A stretch of DNA of 64,000 bases, from NCBI GenBank assembly GCA_037178675.1, contig JAYMGJ010000235.1:85336-149335 (forward strand), written 5' to 3'. The position numbers were made by a program, and so were the translations under genes. Positions 22,684 through 31,777 of this stretch are shown in pieces. The notes under the pieces are model-generated. The model made no database searches. It saw only the letters and a list, made by a program, of their open reading frames with translations, and was not told where the DNA came from. Position 1 is the stretch's first letter. Every line of letters begins with the position of its first letter. The stretch is from Scleroderma bovista (Eukaryota > Basidiomycota > Agaricomycetes > Boletales > Sclerodermataceae).

Positions 22684-24289
22684 ATGAGTACGCAACCAAA
22701 AAATTCAGAAGACCTGTTTCCCGACGAAAACCCCTATGCGTGGTCCCCTACTTCCTCCACAAGCATTGAGGAGTTTTTATCCAAGGTACCGCGAATTCTC
22801 CGTGAACAAGTTGTTGTACAGCACTCACCACGTTTCAGTACAAACCTTCCATGGTCCAAAATGACGGGACAAAACCTGTATGATTCTCAGTCCCCAACTA
22901 CCACTGTTAACTGAGCACTGCCTCGCGAAGTGGATATGGGTACGAGGGAAGAATAAACTTGACGCAAGACTTCATCCCTTCGAGGAACTTGCTGCCATAT
23001 CTGAAGCTTCAGAACTCTGTGAGTTCTGATGACAATAATGCTCCACTCGAAGAACTTCTGAGAACTCCTTGAAGTGCAGAAAGCCACGGAACGAATCGAG
23101 GAAATTAAGGTGGGGAGACTTTACTTCTGGTCGCTCATCTGCTAAAGAATATATAGAATGATAGTACAATTCCCATACGTTCTAGCAAGAAGACGGGGGC
23201 AAAGAGTAAAAAAGAAGTCCGGGAGCAAGTGAGGATGCTAAACCAGAATGGCAAACAGGGAGTTCATCATCTTTCCAGGTACAACTCGAAGCGGCGGAAA
23301 AGCTCAAGGAGATCTCAAAGAAATACGGCTTTGTTAACGGAAAATGGTATGACCCTGTGCAACTCCGGTCATCTCCTGACATCTCTGTCGTTTAGGTTGA
23401 TCTTCGCCTCTTCCAATAACGTCGATGTGATTTGGGCCAGTGTTGCCAGTAAGCTAATACCCGCCCCTGGATTTGACTAGGTTCATCGTGCCAGCTCAGG
23501 ATCTCTGATTTCCGGGCCACTGGCAGCTACAGCTACTATGTCTGCCAAGGTAGCCACATCACCTGCCCATGATACACAGGGCTATCAGCATGTCATTTGC
23601 ATATACATTCCAGATGTTTATGACAAAGACAGTGTAACCGAGGTATAGCCATTAGTCCATTTCATCAACCACGTCCTGCTTATCTGGATTATTAGGTGAT
23701 GAAGGTCCTGCTCCGGCGTCATGGCATAAACCTAAGTGGTGTCAAGAGCGACTTGTACACATTAATTGGTATGCGGTTGCTACTTTGAATTGGTTAGAAA
23801 TGAACCCTTTTGCAAATTAGGATTGGATAGCAAGCATCCCAGCGGGATCCCTTCCGTGGTAGGCGTCTCAGTTTTGTATTGAACTCCTGAGCGGAGCCAT
23901 CTCTAGGTCTGGAAGAACAACGCTGTCTTGCCTGACTCTGAGATCGATGTAGGAAGTTGCATAGGATTCTATCTGTTCTATGGTTTACGCATTCCTTGCA
24001 GGGGCTGAAGAAGGAATACTTCTCTGAAATAACCGCTGCGAAAGTTACGGAGAAAACAGTGGGTGGAAAAGAAGCTTCCCCCCGGAAGCCGGCTCTCAAG
24101 AAGAGGAAAGTGGGGTCTGATGACCCCTTTGCATCCGACGACGACAATGGTACAGAATCACAGCGCCGAGACTCAGAAGGTCGTGAGGAGACAGCCAAAA
24201 GGGAAAGTGGAAACTTTGGGAAGAACAAGGGGGATACTACCGCCGTGGCGGAAAAGCCGAAAGCCAAGAAAAGAAAGGGTTCTGCTTAG
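22684..24289 (+). CDS. DUF1917 (Bles03-like) domain protein, multi-exon
   Basis: Function unknown; the domain is found in fungal proteins and animal Bles03. Start at ATG 22684 (MSTQPKNSEDLFPDENPYAW). Recognisable exons: WIWVRGKNKLDARLHPFEEL (about 22930-23010), LEAAEKLKEISKKYGFVNGK, W|LIFASSNNVDVIWASVAS (spliced over an intron at about 23345-23394), QGYQHVICIYIPDVYDKDSV, VMKVLLRRHGINLSGVKSDL and GLDSKHPSGIPS|VWKNNAV. The last exon starts at about 24001 (LKKEYFSEITAAKV) and ends at 24289. The last exon encodes a Lys-rich tail with KPALKKRKV and KPKAKKRKG, probable nuclear localisation signals. At least eight introns are needed. Those in the 3' half are clear (GT...AG, right phase); those before 23000 are uncertain, so the N-terminal model is provisional. 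Confidence 0.65.
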
Positions 24290-24859
24290 CTTACATTCAT
24301 TTTTGACTTCAGTATGTTTTGTTGACATTCTCTCTCAGTTATTTCTTTTTATCACTGAACAATTTTATGTTGTGATTAAGATCCATTTCCACATAACCTT
24401 AGACGCCCTTTGAGTTGTGTGCAACGTCCAGCTTCTTGATCATCGTCCCTGTGTGGAGCCATGTAAGTATCTGATATATCCTTCATCTTCACGTATCACA
24501 CTTCTAATTTTGACGAGAGCCTTCGTGGTAATGCCATTCAATCTACTAAGGTCACTGTGTCTCTTATTTGAGCACAGCACAACCAATTGATGCATGGAAT
24601 TTGTGAGATGGGCCTTCACATAACCATGATCCTGTCCATGCTTCAAAGTTTGTGGGTCTGTTATGTAAGAAGGCACGACTGGATTGACAGAGCGTAGTCT
24701 TTGGGCTTGCGGTGGCTGTACCGCTGCAGCCTCTTTCTCTCTCTCTCTCTCCTTCTCATGCCCCGCCACTGGACCTCCGGTCGTTTTATTTCATTCTTCT
24801 AGCTTCGTTGTCACTCCTTACTCTTCCCTACTTCGTATCGTTAGTCACCGACAACACCA
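24290..24859. other. Intergenic / 5' flank of DIRS-type element with CT repeat
   Basis: Holds a (TC)n tract at about 24728-24762. A 109-codon minus ORF (24769-24440) has no recognisable family. The 5' terminal repeat of the DIRS-type element should lie here but I could not match it to the 3' side. Confidence 0.4.
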
Positions 24860-26365
24860 ATGCCAGAGGACGGTGCACTGCTCACCGACCCTTCCAATGA
24901 AGTCTGTCCAAATTTTGCCGCTGATCTTTTCCGCCTCCTGCACGATGATATCAGATGGGGAACCGAGGCCTCTGATGACGATGTCATCGCTCGTCTAGTC
25001 CAACTGTGGACACAAGACCACAACGAACGGCTTATACAGTGGACTGCTCAACGAGCGGCTGCAGCCCAAGCTGCTGACGAAGCGGAGCACCAGCGTGAGT
25101 TGCAAGAGGAAGAAGCCCAGAGGCTTGTCGAGCAAGAAACAGAACTCGAGCGTCTAGAAGCAGAAAAGAAGAAACCGAAGATGAATGACTTCGACGAGTC
25201 TAAGCATATACCCAACGTTCTCGCCCCCCGACCCTCGCAGTATGCTCTCCAGAAACTCAAACAGTATGAATTCGTCAAACTCTGGTACTTTTCTCCAGAT
25301 GGTTATCGAGAAGCTGCCCGCGAAAATCGCTCCACGGCAGATGATGCCCTGGGTATCGCCAAGAGCGATGATATACTCACCCTCAAACCAGCCGCTTCTG
25401 TCAAAGCATCCAGAAATGCTCTTCTCGACCACGAGCTGCCTATAGCAGATTTCTTCCAAGCAAAGAATGTGTTCCTTCTGCAGGCGAAACAGAGTAACTG
25501 GCCCGAGAAACATCTAAATGCTTTGTCCTTCTTCTATTGGAACCTCGAGGTTCACCCCATGCGCACCACGCCTCATGGTGATGAGATCATTCTCACCTAC
25601 GCATCCCGTGTTCGGCGCCAATGGCATGATGACCTGAAATCTGGCGTAGCAGGAAACATTTCCATCATAAACCCTGCACTTTTGCAGACTATTGGTTTCG
25701 AAGTTGGCGCAAGGCGCCAGGAGGAAACTTCCCGTCGTCACGAAGCACAGTTACAGAAGGTCAGTTCCCCCCACGACTTTTTACATCTGGCGCTGACTTA
25801 TAAATGAAATTTGTCACCTTGTTGCTTACCCAATCTGACTCGTGCATTCCCCGTGATCCCCTCCTGATCACAATGTGTGCGCTCCACACTCGCTTCAACC
25901 GTGCTGCCCCTTCCATGGCTACAGCACACGGAAACAACATTGTCCTACCCACGTTCTGGGGGCCGACACAGATCGGATCAGCCACAACCCGCTACAGCCA
26001 CCACCCAGTCCTTTCAGGCCCAAAGCCTGTCTGCGTCCAACCCCCCTCGTCGCTCCGGAGCCTCAAAGGGACAGGACATGTCCAAAGGACCTAAGCCCCC
26101 GCGCTCAGCCTGTTCCATCTGCCTGGGACGTTTCTCCCACCTCATCCACAAGTGTGAGAGTGAGTCCTTGTGGGATGGCTCCGAAACCTACTGCAGGAGG
26201 GCCCCCGATGGGCGCCTCGTTACAAAAAAGGGTATCACCCTCTGCTCGGACTGGCAACGCCCCCAGGGTTGCAAATCCTCCAGTCACCCCCTCCGGCACC
26301 TCTGCTCGGGCTGTGGGAGCCCAGATCATGGAGTTCAGGACTGCTCTCGAGCGGAGAAAGCTTAA
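24860..26365 (+). CDS. DIRS-type ORF1, gag-like protein (spliced)
   Basis: Starts at ATG 24860 (ACCAATGC context). Exon 1 (24860-25759) encodes an acidic start, a Glu/Gln/Ala-rich coiled coil (about residues 60-115) and a conserved domain with YEFVKLWYFSPDG and HLNALSFFYWNLEVHPMR. A GTCAGT donor at 25760 and TTTCAG acceptor ending 26017 join in phase 0 to exon 2 (26018-26365). Exon 2 carries a cysteine/histidine-rich region: CSICLGRFSHLIHKC, CSDWQRPQGCKSSSH and CSGCGSPDHGVQDC, i.e. a CCCH-like finger plus a CCHC-like knuckle. The product would be 415 aa. The intron rests on phase and zinc-finger context, not on RNA data. The 3' end overlaps ORF2 by 38 nt. Confidence 0.7.
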
Positions 26366-28262
26366 ATCGCTGACACCCTACAACCCAGATACCTGGGAGG
26401 CTCTCCTTCGCTCTTCCGGACTTATCGCTAGATACCCCTACATACCAAAATCTCTCCGTACTGGATTCACTGTTAATATCCCACCCATTGCTACCACCTA
26501 TGCCCCTCCTAATCATCCCTCCATAGTAACACATCACGATGCCTTCGAGGCATCCATAAATAAAGAGTTTACCCTAAAACACTACCTAGGTCCTTATTCC
26601 CAATCGGACATCGAGTCCGTCATCGGAAATTTCCAATCCTCCCCTTTATCCATCATACCTAAGCTGGGCAAGCCTGGCAAGTTTCGTCTCATACAAAACT
26701 TATCTTTCCCTCACTCCCCTTCGCCCCTCGTGGCATCCATCAATTCTCGCATCAGCTCAGACCTTTTTCCCTGCTCCTACGGCACCTTTTCCATAGTCAG
26801 TCTTTTAATCTCCAAGCTTCCTCCTGGCTCCCAAGCCACAATTCGAGATGTATCTGAAGCATATCGCACTGTGCCTCTCTGCCCCTCTGAATGGCAAGGT
26901 CTGGTGGTTAGGGTATCCCCAGACCTTTTCGCCATAGACACATGTCTATGTTTTGGTTTCGGCCCCTCAGGCAGCATTTATGGTGCCCTAGCAGGGGCAG
27001 GAGCTGATTTATTCCGAGCCAAAGGCATTGGCCCTGTCTCCTGCTGGGTTGATGACCACATTTTCTTCCGGATTCGGAAGGAGTATCTAACACAGTACAA
27101 CCAGCACCGCACACAAGTGGCTGAATCCATCCATCGCAATGGAGGCCTGATTACACAGGGCGGGCGGCAGTGGTTCGAGGGTGACACCTTATCTGATGAC
27201 CAACGCACTGAGTTTGACGAAGACCATATCTTCCCACTTTGTGACCTGTCTGATAGCTCCCCCCGCTCGGATGATGACTTTAAATACACCTACAACTTCG
27301 AGGACATTGACATGATCTCTCGACAGTTGGGCATTCCATGGGAAGCTTCAAAGGACATACCTTTCTCCTCGTCAGTAGTATATCTAGGTCTAACATGGGA
27401 CCTCAACTACCGGACAGTCACCCTCAGCGATCCCAAACGCATCAAATACCTCCTCGCCATAAATGAATGGAACCTCTCCCGCACACACACCCTCCATGAG
27501 GTGCAGAAGTTGCACGGAAGGCTGCTGCATGCAACACTGGTCATTCCTCCAGGCCGCGCTTACCTCATTCACCTGGAAGCTATGCTTGCCATTTTTGGTG
27601 ACTCCCCATTCAAACCCAGGACCCCACCACTTGGAACCGTCGAGGACCTCCTCTGGTGGTCCACCATCCTCAACAATCCACCCCGCCCTCTAACCATCCC
27701 TCATCCTGGTATCATTCATGACTTTATTGCCTTTTCTGACGCCAGCTCAGGCTTTGGGATTGGCATCACCGTCGACAAACAGTGGCAAGCTTGGCGGCTG
27801 TGTACAGGCTGGAACACAGATGGACGAGACATCGGCTGGGCAGAAAGTATTGGCTTTGAACTCCTGGTCCGACACATCATATCATCTGGAGCCTCCAATA
27901 TTTGTTTCAAACTTTTCGGAGACAATAGAGGAGTGGTCGAAGGGTGGTGGAATGGCCGCAGCCGGAACAAACCCACCAATGACACCTTCAAGCGCATCCA
28001 CTCCATCCTGGACAGAGCCGAGTGCACAGTCATCACCAGATATGTCCCAAGCAGTGGTAATCCAGCAGACGGACCTTCACGTGGCATTTATCCCCCCTTA
28101 CGTCTCCGCCTTCCAGCAGTCCCCATCCCCCATGCCCTGCGGCCCTTCATCGAAGACATATCTGACGAAGATTGTGCCACACCCCACCAGCAATCGTTTC
28201 ATCATCCATCCAGTACCAACAGTACTCGTGCAAAACCATCCAAGCGGCAGCGCCTCGCGTGA
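26328..28262 (+). CDS. DIRS-type ORF2, reverse transcriptase-RNase H
   Basis: ATG 26328 (MEFRTALERRKLKSLTPYNP) is the likely start; the frame is open upstream but there it only shadows ORF1. RT motifs: KPGKFRLIQNLSFPHSP (about residue 110), SINSRISSDLFPCSYGT, IRDVSEAYRTVPLCP (motif A Asp), CFGFGPSGSIYGALA and CWVDDHIFF. The catalytic pair is V-DD, with Val where Tyr is usual, as in many DIRS elements. RNase H follows: FIAFSDASSGFGIGI (first Asp), ESIGFELLVRHII, KLFGDNRGVVEGWW and YVPSSGNPADGPSRG (last Asp). The C-terminal tail is basic. 644 aa, no internal stop. Confidence 0.85.
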   Translation: MEFRTALERRKLKSLTPYNPDTWEALLRSSGLIARYPYIPKSLRTGFTVNIPPIATTYAPPNHPSIVTHHDAFEASINKEFTLKHYLGPYSQSDIESVIGNFQSSPLSIIPKLGKPGKFRLIQNLSFPHSPSPLVASINSRISSDLFPCSYGTFSIVSLLISKLPPGSQATIRDVSEAYRTVPLCPSEWQGLVVRVSPDLFAIDTCLCFGFGPSGSIYGALAGAGADLFRAKGIGPVSCWVDDHIFFRIRKEYLTQYNQHRTQVAESIHRNGGLITQGGRQWFEGDTLSDDQRTEFDEDHIFPLCDLSDSSPRSDDDFKYTYNFEDIDMISRQLGIPWEASKDIPFSSSVVYLGLTWDLNYRTVTLSDPKRIKYLLAINEWNLSRTHTLHEVQKLHGRLLHATLVIPPGRAYLIHLEAMLAIFGDSPFKPRTPPLGTVEDLLWWSTILNNPPRPLTIPHPGIIHDFIAFSDASSGFGIGITVDKQWQAWRLCTGWNTDGRDIGWAESIGFELLVRHIISSGASNICFKLFGDNRGVVEGWWNGRSRNKPTNDTFKRIHSILDRAECTVITRYVPSSGNPADGPSRGIYPPLRLRLPAVPIPHALRPFIEDISDEDCATPHQQSFHHPSSTNSTRAKPSKRQRLA

Positions 28263-29430
28263 GTCTTCAGTCAGGCGTCACAAGTCTACATACCCTGCCG
28301 ACCTCACACCCGTCCCCTCATCCCTCCGTCCCCTTTGCCCTGCCCGTGACCGCTTAAAGCAATGGAAACCTCTCATCGCATCTCGTCCTCAACATGGCAG
28401 TAATCTACCATTGCTATCTTCGGATGAATTATCCCGCATTGAACGTGTCGTAACTCATGCTTGGGCCGACAGTACCAAGGAGACTTATGGTTCCGGACTC
28501 CTTATATACCATGTTTTTTGTGACAGCAAACACATCCCGGACGCTCACCGTGCCCCCGCTAGCTCCATTCTAATCTCGTCTTTCCTGTCAAACCTCGCGG
28601 GATTTTACTCCAGTGCCACCGTTTCAAACTATCTCCAAGGAGTACGTGCCTGGCACATAATCCACGGCCTGGACTGGACTATAAAAGATGACGAAGTGAA
28701 TGCCCTCCTCAAGGCAGCAGCCACACTCGCTCCCCCTTCATCTAAACGCAAACCAAGAGAGCCTTACACCATAGATACCATCGCCACAATTCACCGGAGC
28801 TTGGATCTAGACACCCCCTTGCATGCTGCCGTCTTCGCCTGCCTAACCACTATCTTTTATGCAACCGCACGAGTCAGTGAATTTACAGTCCCGAAACTGG
28901 ATGCATTTGACCCCCTCAAGCATGTCAAACTCCAAGACATGCGCCGTGAAAGTGACCGGAATGGCAGAGAGATCACCAACTTCCATCTCCCCCGCACCAA
29001 AGCAGCGCCCCAGGGCGAGGATGTAAATTGGGCCAGGCAGAATGGTCCCTCTGACCCGGAATTCGCCCTCGACAACCACCTTCGTGTCAACAATCCGCTA
29101 CCAGAGTCTCCACTCTTTGCATATAGAGACGGCCCCAAAGGAATCTTAAAACCTTTGACCCGCAATAAATTTATTTCCACACTCTCCCTCGCAGCCAAAG
29201 CCACAGGCATCAAGCCTCTCAGTGGCCATAGCCTCCGCATCGGTTCAACTCTTGAATATCTCCTCCGCAACATTCCGTTCGACGTCGTCAAAGTCAAAGG
29301 CCGATGGGCCAGTGACGCTTTCCTCTTATATCTGCGCCGCCATGCCCAGATTTTAGCACCATACATGCAAGCCACTCCGGAGCTCCACGAATCATTCCTT
29401 CGCTACACCATGCCCCCAGTTCGTGGCTAA
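28132..29430 (+). CDS. DIRS-type ORF3, tyrosine recombinase
   Basis: 432 aa from the ATG at 28132, overlapping the end of ORF2 in another frame; the frame is open further upstream but there it shadows RNase H. The core shows a SAM-like N-domain (WADSTKETYGSGLLIYHVFC), then the catalytic Arg (FYATARVSEFTV), a conserved Lys region, the H-x2-R box (SGHSLRIGSTLEYLL) and the C-terminal G-R-W-x4-F-x2-Y with Tyr in AFLLYLRRHAQILAPYMQ. All expected catalytic residues R, H, R, Y are present, so the enzyme looks functional. Confidence 0.85.
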   Translation: MPCGPSSKTYLTKIVPHPTSNRFIIHPVPTVLVQNHPSGSASRESSVRRHKSTYPADLTPVPSSLRPLCPARDRLKQWKPLIASRPQHGSNLPLLSSDELSRIERVVTHAWADSTKETYGSGLLIYHVFCDSKHIPDAHRAPASSILISSFLSNLAGFYSSATVSNYLQGVRAWHIIHGLDWTIKDDEVNALLKAAATLAPPSSKRKPREPYTIDTIATIHRSLDLDTPLHAAVFACLTTIFYATARVSEFTVPKLDAFDPLKHVKLQDMRRESDRNGREITNFHLPRTKAAPQGEDVNWARQNGPSDPEFALDNHLRVNNPLPESPLFAYRDGPKGILKPLTRNKFISTLSLAAKATGIKPLSGHSLRIGSTLEYLLRNIPFDVVKVKGRWASDAFLLYLRRHAQILAPYMQATPELHESFLRYTMPPVRG

Positions 29431-30258
29431 ACTGCCAACTTCTTGCAAGTTCTTCCTGGGTAAGTTTCCCTCCTCCTACTGCTCCAGGGTCGACCGCATG
29501 CACTCGTTGCGTCGTCGCACTCCTACCCTATGGGAACCACAGCTCACGTTCTATCCAGGACCAGCAGTCGAGGCCAGAGGCGCTTCGCGCCCTCACCCAA
29601 ATCCCTCTCTTCGCATCAGATCTTTCGTAGCACACATCCACTAATCACTCAAATTGTATTTACCTTTAACGCGATTATGTCAACCTCACCACTTGCTCCC
29701 TCCGTTTTCAGCGCATCTCAGTCTCAGCTCAGCTCAAAGATCCCTTCCGTGGATAGCTTCGCTGGTGGTACTGTTTCACAAGCTCCCTCAACTGCCATCG
29801 CTGGAACAGCACTGTCATTGACGGTACTTATTACAGTCGGAGAGGGAACGATCGTCTTCCATCGAATCTTTGGTCTGCCTTGGGGAGACTAACTTATTAC
29901 TACGCTGGTCGATTGGACAGTCCAAATATTATTTCGCGGGGCGATGACTTCATTGCCAACCTCGCGACGTGCCATCATTTTCATCGAGGCTAATAAGTTG
30001 CTCTGCTTCGTGGGTGTTGGCCTGGGAGAGGTATCAACTTGCCAGGTTACGGAGGACAATGACGATAAAAACGTCAACAAAAGAGATGGGTTGATAATGT
30101 CCTGGTTCGGCGGGTTGACCCACTGCCTGATCTTCGAACAGTTCGTGGATACGGACGATTTAATGAAGCTCAACACTCCAATTCTCAGAGCAATGGACTG
30201 AGGAACTGGTTTTTCAAAGACTCACTCGTACTTTTCTGTCGTAGGATACGACAAACCC
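29431..30258. other. 3' flank of DIRS element, no recognised gene
   Basis: A + frame from ATG 29677 to 29892 encodes 71 residues with one hydrophobic stretch (AIAGTALSLTVLITV), unrecognised. Other short ORFs overlap antisense and look random. The DIRS 3' terminal repeat should lie in the first few hundred bases but no partner was found on the 5' side. Confidence 0.35.
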
Positions 30259-30846
30259 TATGAATTGGTTGTTGTATTGAATCTACCCACCCTAGGCAGA
30301 CCGAAGTCTCCAAGGAAGATATGTAGTCCATTGAATGTGTCGTATGTGAAGCCCACATCATTCACGAACACTGGACAATTGGCATATATCAGTGTGGATA
30401 CTGGCATTTTACCCCCAGTGGCGTTAGTTGTTACGGTCCAACTTTTTATCTTATCTAATCTGCGATTAGATAGCGTTTATCTTATCTTAGTGTACAGCCT
30501 CTATCTTATCTACCTAGTCTAGACCTGTACCTCGTGCTGTACACGCTGCCACCCTTGACATCATTACGCATAGCCTTAGCTCCACAGTGATGTCATTACA
30601 TAGCCTTCTACCTGCACGTAGCCTCATGGATAGCCTCGCGTAGCCCTCGTGTATAGTAGTATATATACCGTGCAATCCAGCACCCAGAGGCTCCCCATTC
30701 GAGCTCATCTTGGGTTATTGCTCTAGATCCTCGCGTCCTATTTCCTCTCAGAGTCTCGCGTGTAGTTGGGTCTTAGGTGTTCTGCCTAGGGTCATCTCAT
30801 TAGTAGTACGGATTATGTAATATATAACTCCTTGACTTGTCGCCGT
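30259..30846 (-). pseudogene. Unrecognised coding remnant split by the solo LTR
   Basis: Minus-strand frame from about 30846, skipping the LTR and one TSD copy (30429-30804), continues open through 30428 down to a TAG at 30259. It includes ANCPVFVNDVGFTYDTFNGL and HIFLGDFGLPRVG. The frame is kept across the removed LTR, which suggests it was protein-coding before insertion. I do not recognise the family. Upstream exons were not found. Confidence 0.3.
30429..30799 (+). mobile_element. Solo LTR, gypsy A family, TSD TTAGT
   Basis: 371 bp running TGTTACGGTCC ... GGTCATCTCA, flanked by TTAGT at 30424-30428 and 30800-30804. The sequence is the reverse complement of the LTRs at 57889-58225 and 63803-64000, with smaller differences from 35287-35579 and 44639-45020. 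It holds the TATATATA box (about 30660) and the imperfect palindrome ATCTAATCTGCGATTAGAT near the 5' end. No internal element sequence is attached, so it is a solo LTR. Confidence 0.9.
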
Positions 30847-31488
30847 ACTAGTGGCTGCATGGTGCAATCAGGTTCAGTGCGGAACCAGTTATTTTCGAGG
30901 AGGGCCTGCGACATCTTGCGACGCAGGCCGTCAGACCGGATCCCGTACTAATAATCACGCACAGCCATTCCGTTCAGTCCGCACGTATGGTGACCAACTC
31001 TTGACCGCAGATTCTGGGTTGCAACCAGCTGGGAAATCCAGAAATTATTGGGACCAGTCTTTAAGGCGCAGTTTGTAATGCTGGCTCAACCATTATAATG
31101 CCATTTTTGCCACAGATCTGTGCATAAAAAGTTCATTTCTGTACATAAAACATGAATATTGTTCATTGGAATGCCATTGGAATAATCATTGGCAGAAAAA
31201 CTTTTATCATGACAATAGGGAGATTCAAAGTTGACCGCAGTTGCAGTTGCAGTTGCAGTCACACCAAATTAGGACATACCATGTATTAGATAATTGGCTG
31301 TCCTGTGTAAAATACAATAAAAACTACCCAACAACGTGTAGGGCACATGGCAGCACTGCGTTGAGTGGGGGGAGAGCTTTCGTTGTGTGTCTACTCTCCC
31401 ATTCACTCATTCTACTGTGTCGTGAACTGTCCCGTCCATTTCAGTGATCTGAATACCACAAACTCTCACCTTTTCCTCATTTGTGGCT
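30847..31488. other. Intergenic upstream of the SANT-like fragment
   Basis: Contains a GCAGTT(GCAGTT)n microsatellite at about 31241-31258 and a GGCCTGCG...CGCAGGCC hairpin at about 30903-30928. No gene was recognised. Confidence 0.4.
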
Positions 31489-31768
31489 ATGTCTGTGAAG
31501 AAATTGAAGACACCTCTTCCCAAAATCCCTTGGAGCGAAAATAATCATGCCCGAGTGTGGAGTCTCATCGCTGAAATAAGCAAACCAGTCAACTATAAGG
31601 TGCTTTATGGTAAAAAAGACAAAAATGAAGTACATATAGCATAATTTAATCTTTTGACCCTTCCAGAACACCTCTGGCAAGTTGAAGGCAAGTGCCTACA
31701 AACGGATCGGTGCTACTGTCTTGCCCGAGTTCCATATAATTGATGCTACTACTGCTACTGGTGACCGT
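31489..31768 (+). pseudogene. Myb/SANT-like DNA-binding protein, 5' fragment
   Basis: ATG 31489 opens MSVKKLKTPLPKIPWSENNH, followed by ARVWSLIAEISKPVNYKVLY. A 37-bp intron (31630-31666) leads to NTSGKLKASAYKRIGATVLP. This is the helical Myb/SANT-like domain common in agaricomycete genes linked to Harbinger-type transposons (W...L...I, GK.DKNENTSG, YKRI...LPE). The frame is cut at 31768 by the D unit starting 31769, and the rest is not in the window. The short intron is unusual but splices in phase 0. Confidence 0.65.
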
Positions 31769-31777
31769 TGTCACGCA

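Larger units (their letters stand above)
24860..29430 (+). mobile_element. DIRS-type (tyrosine recombinase) retrotransposon coding region
   Basis: Three consecutive, partly overlapping frames encode a gag-like protein, RT-RNase H and a tyrosine recombinase. That is the hallmark order of DIRS/Ngaro-like elements, which integrate with a recombinase instead of a DDE integrase. All three frames are open over their full lengths, so this is the best-preserved autonomous element in the window. Terminal (split or inverted) repeats were not identified. Confidence 0.85.

Noticed and set aside
25875..26327. N-terminal extension of the DIRS RT ORF
   Set aside because: Shadow of the ORF1 intron and zinc-finger exon; RT-like sequence begins at the ATG at 26328.
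27718..28131. N-terminal extension of the DIRS recombinase ORF
   Set aside because: This part only shadows the RNase H domain in another frame; recombinase-like sequence begins after 28132.
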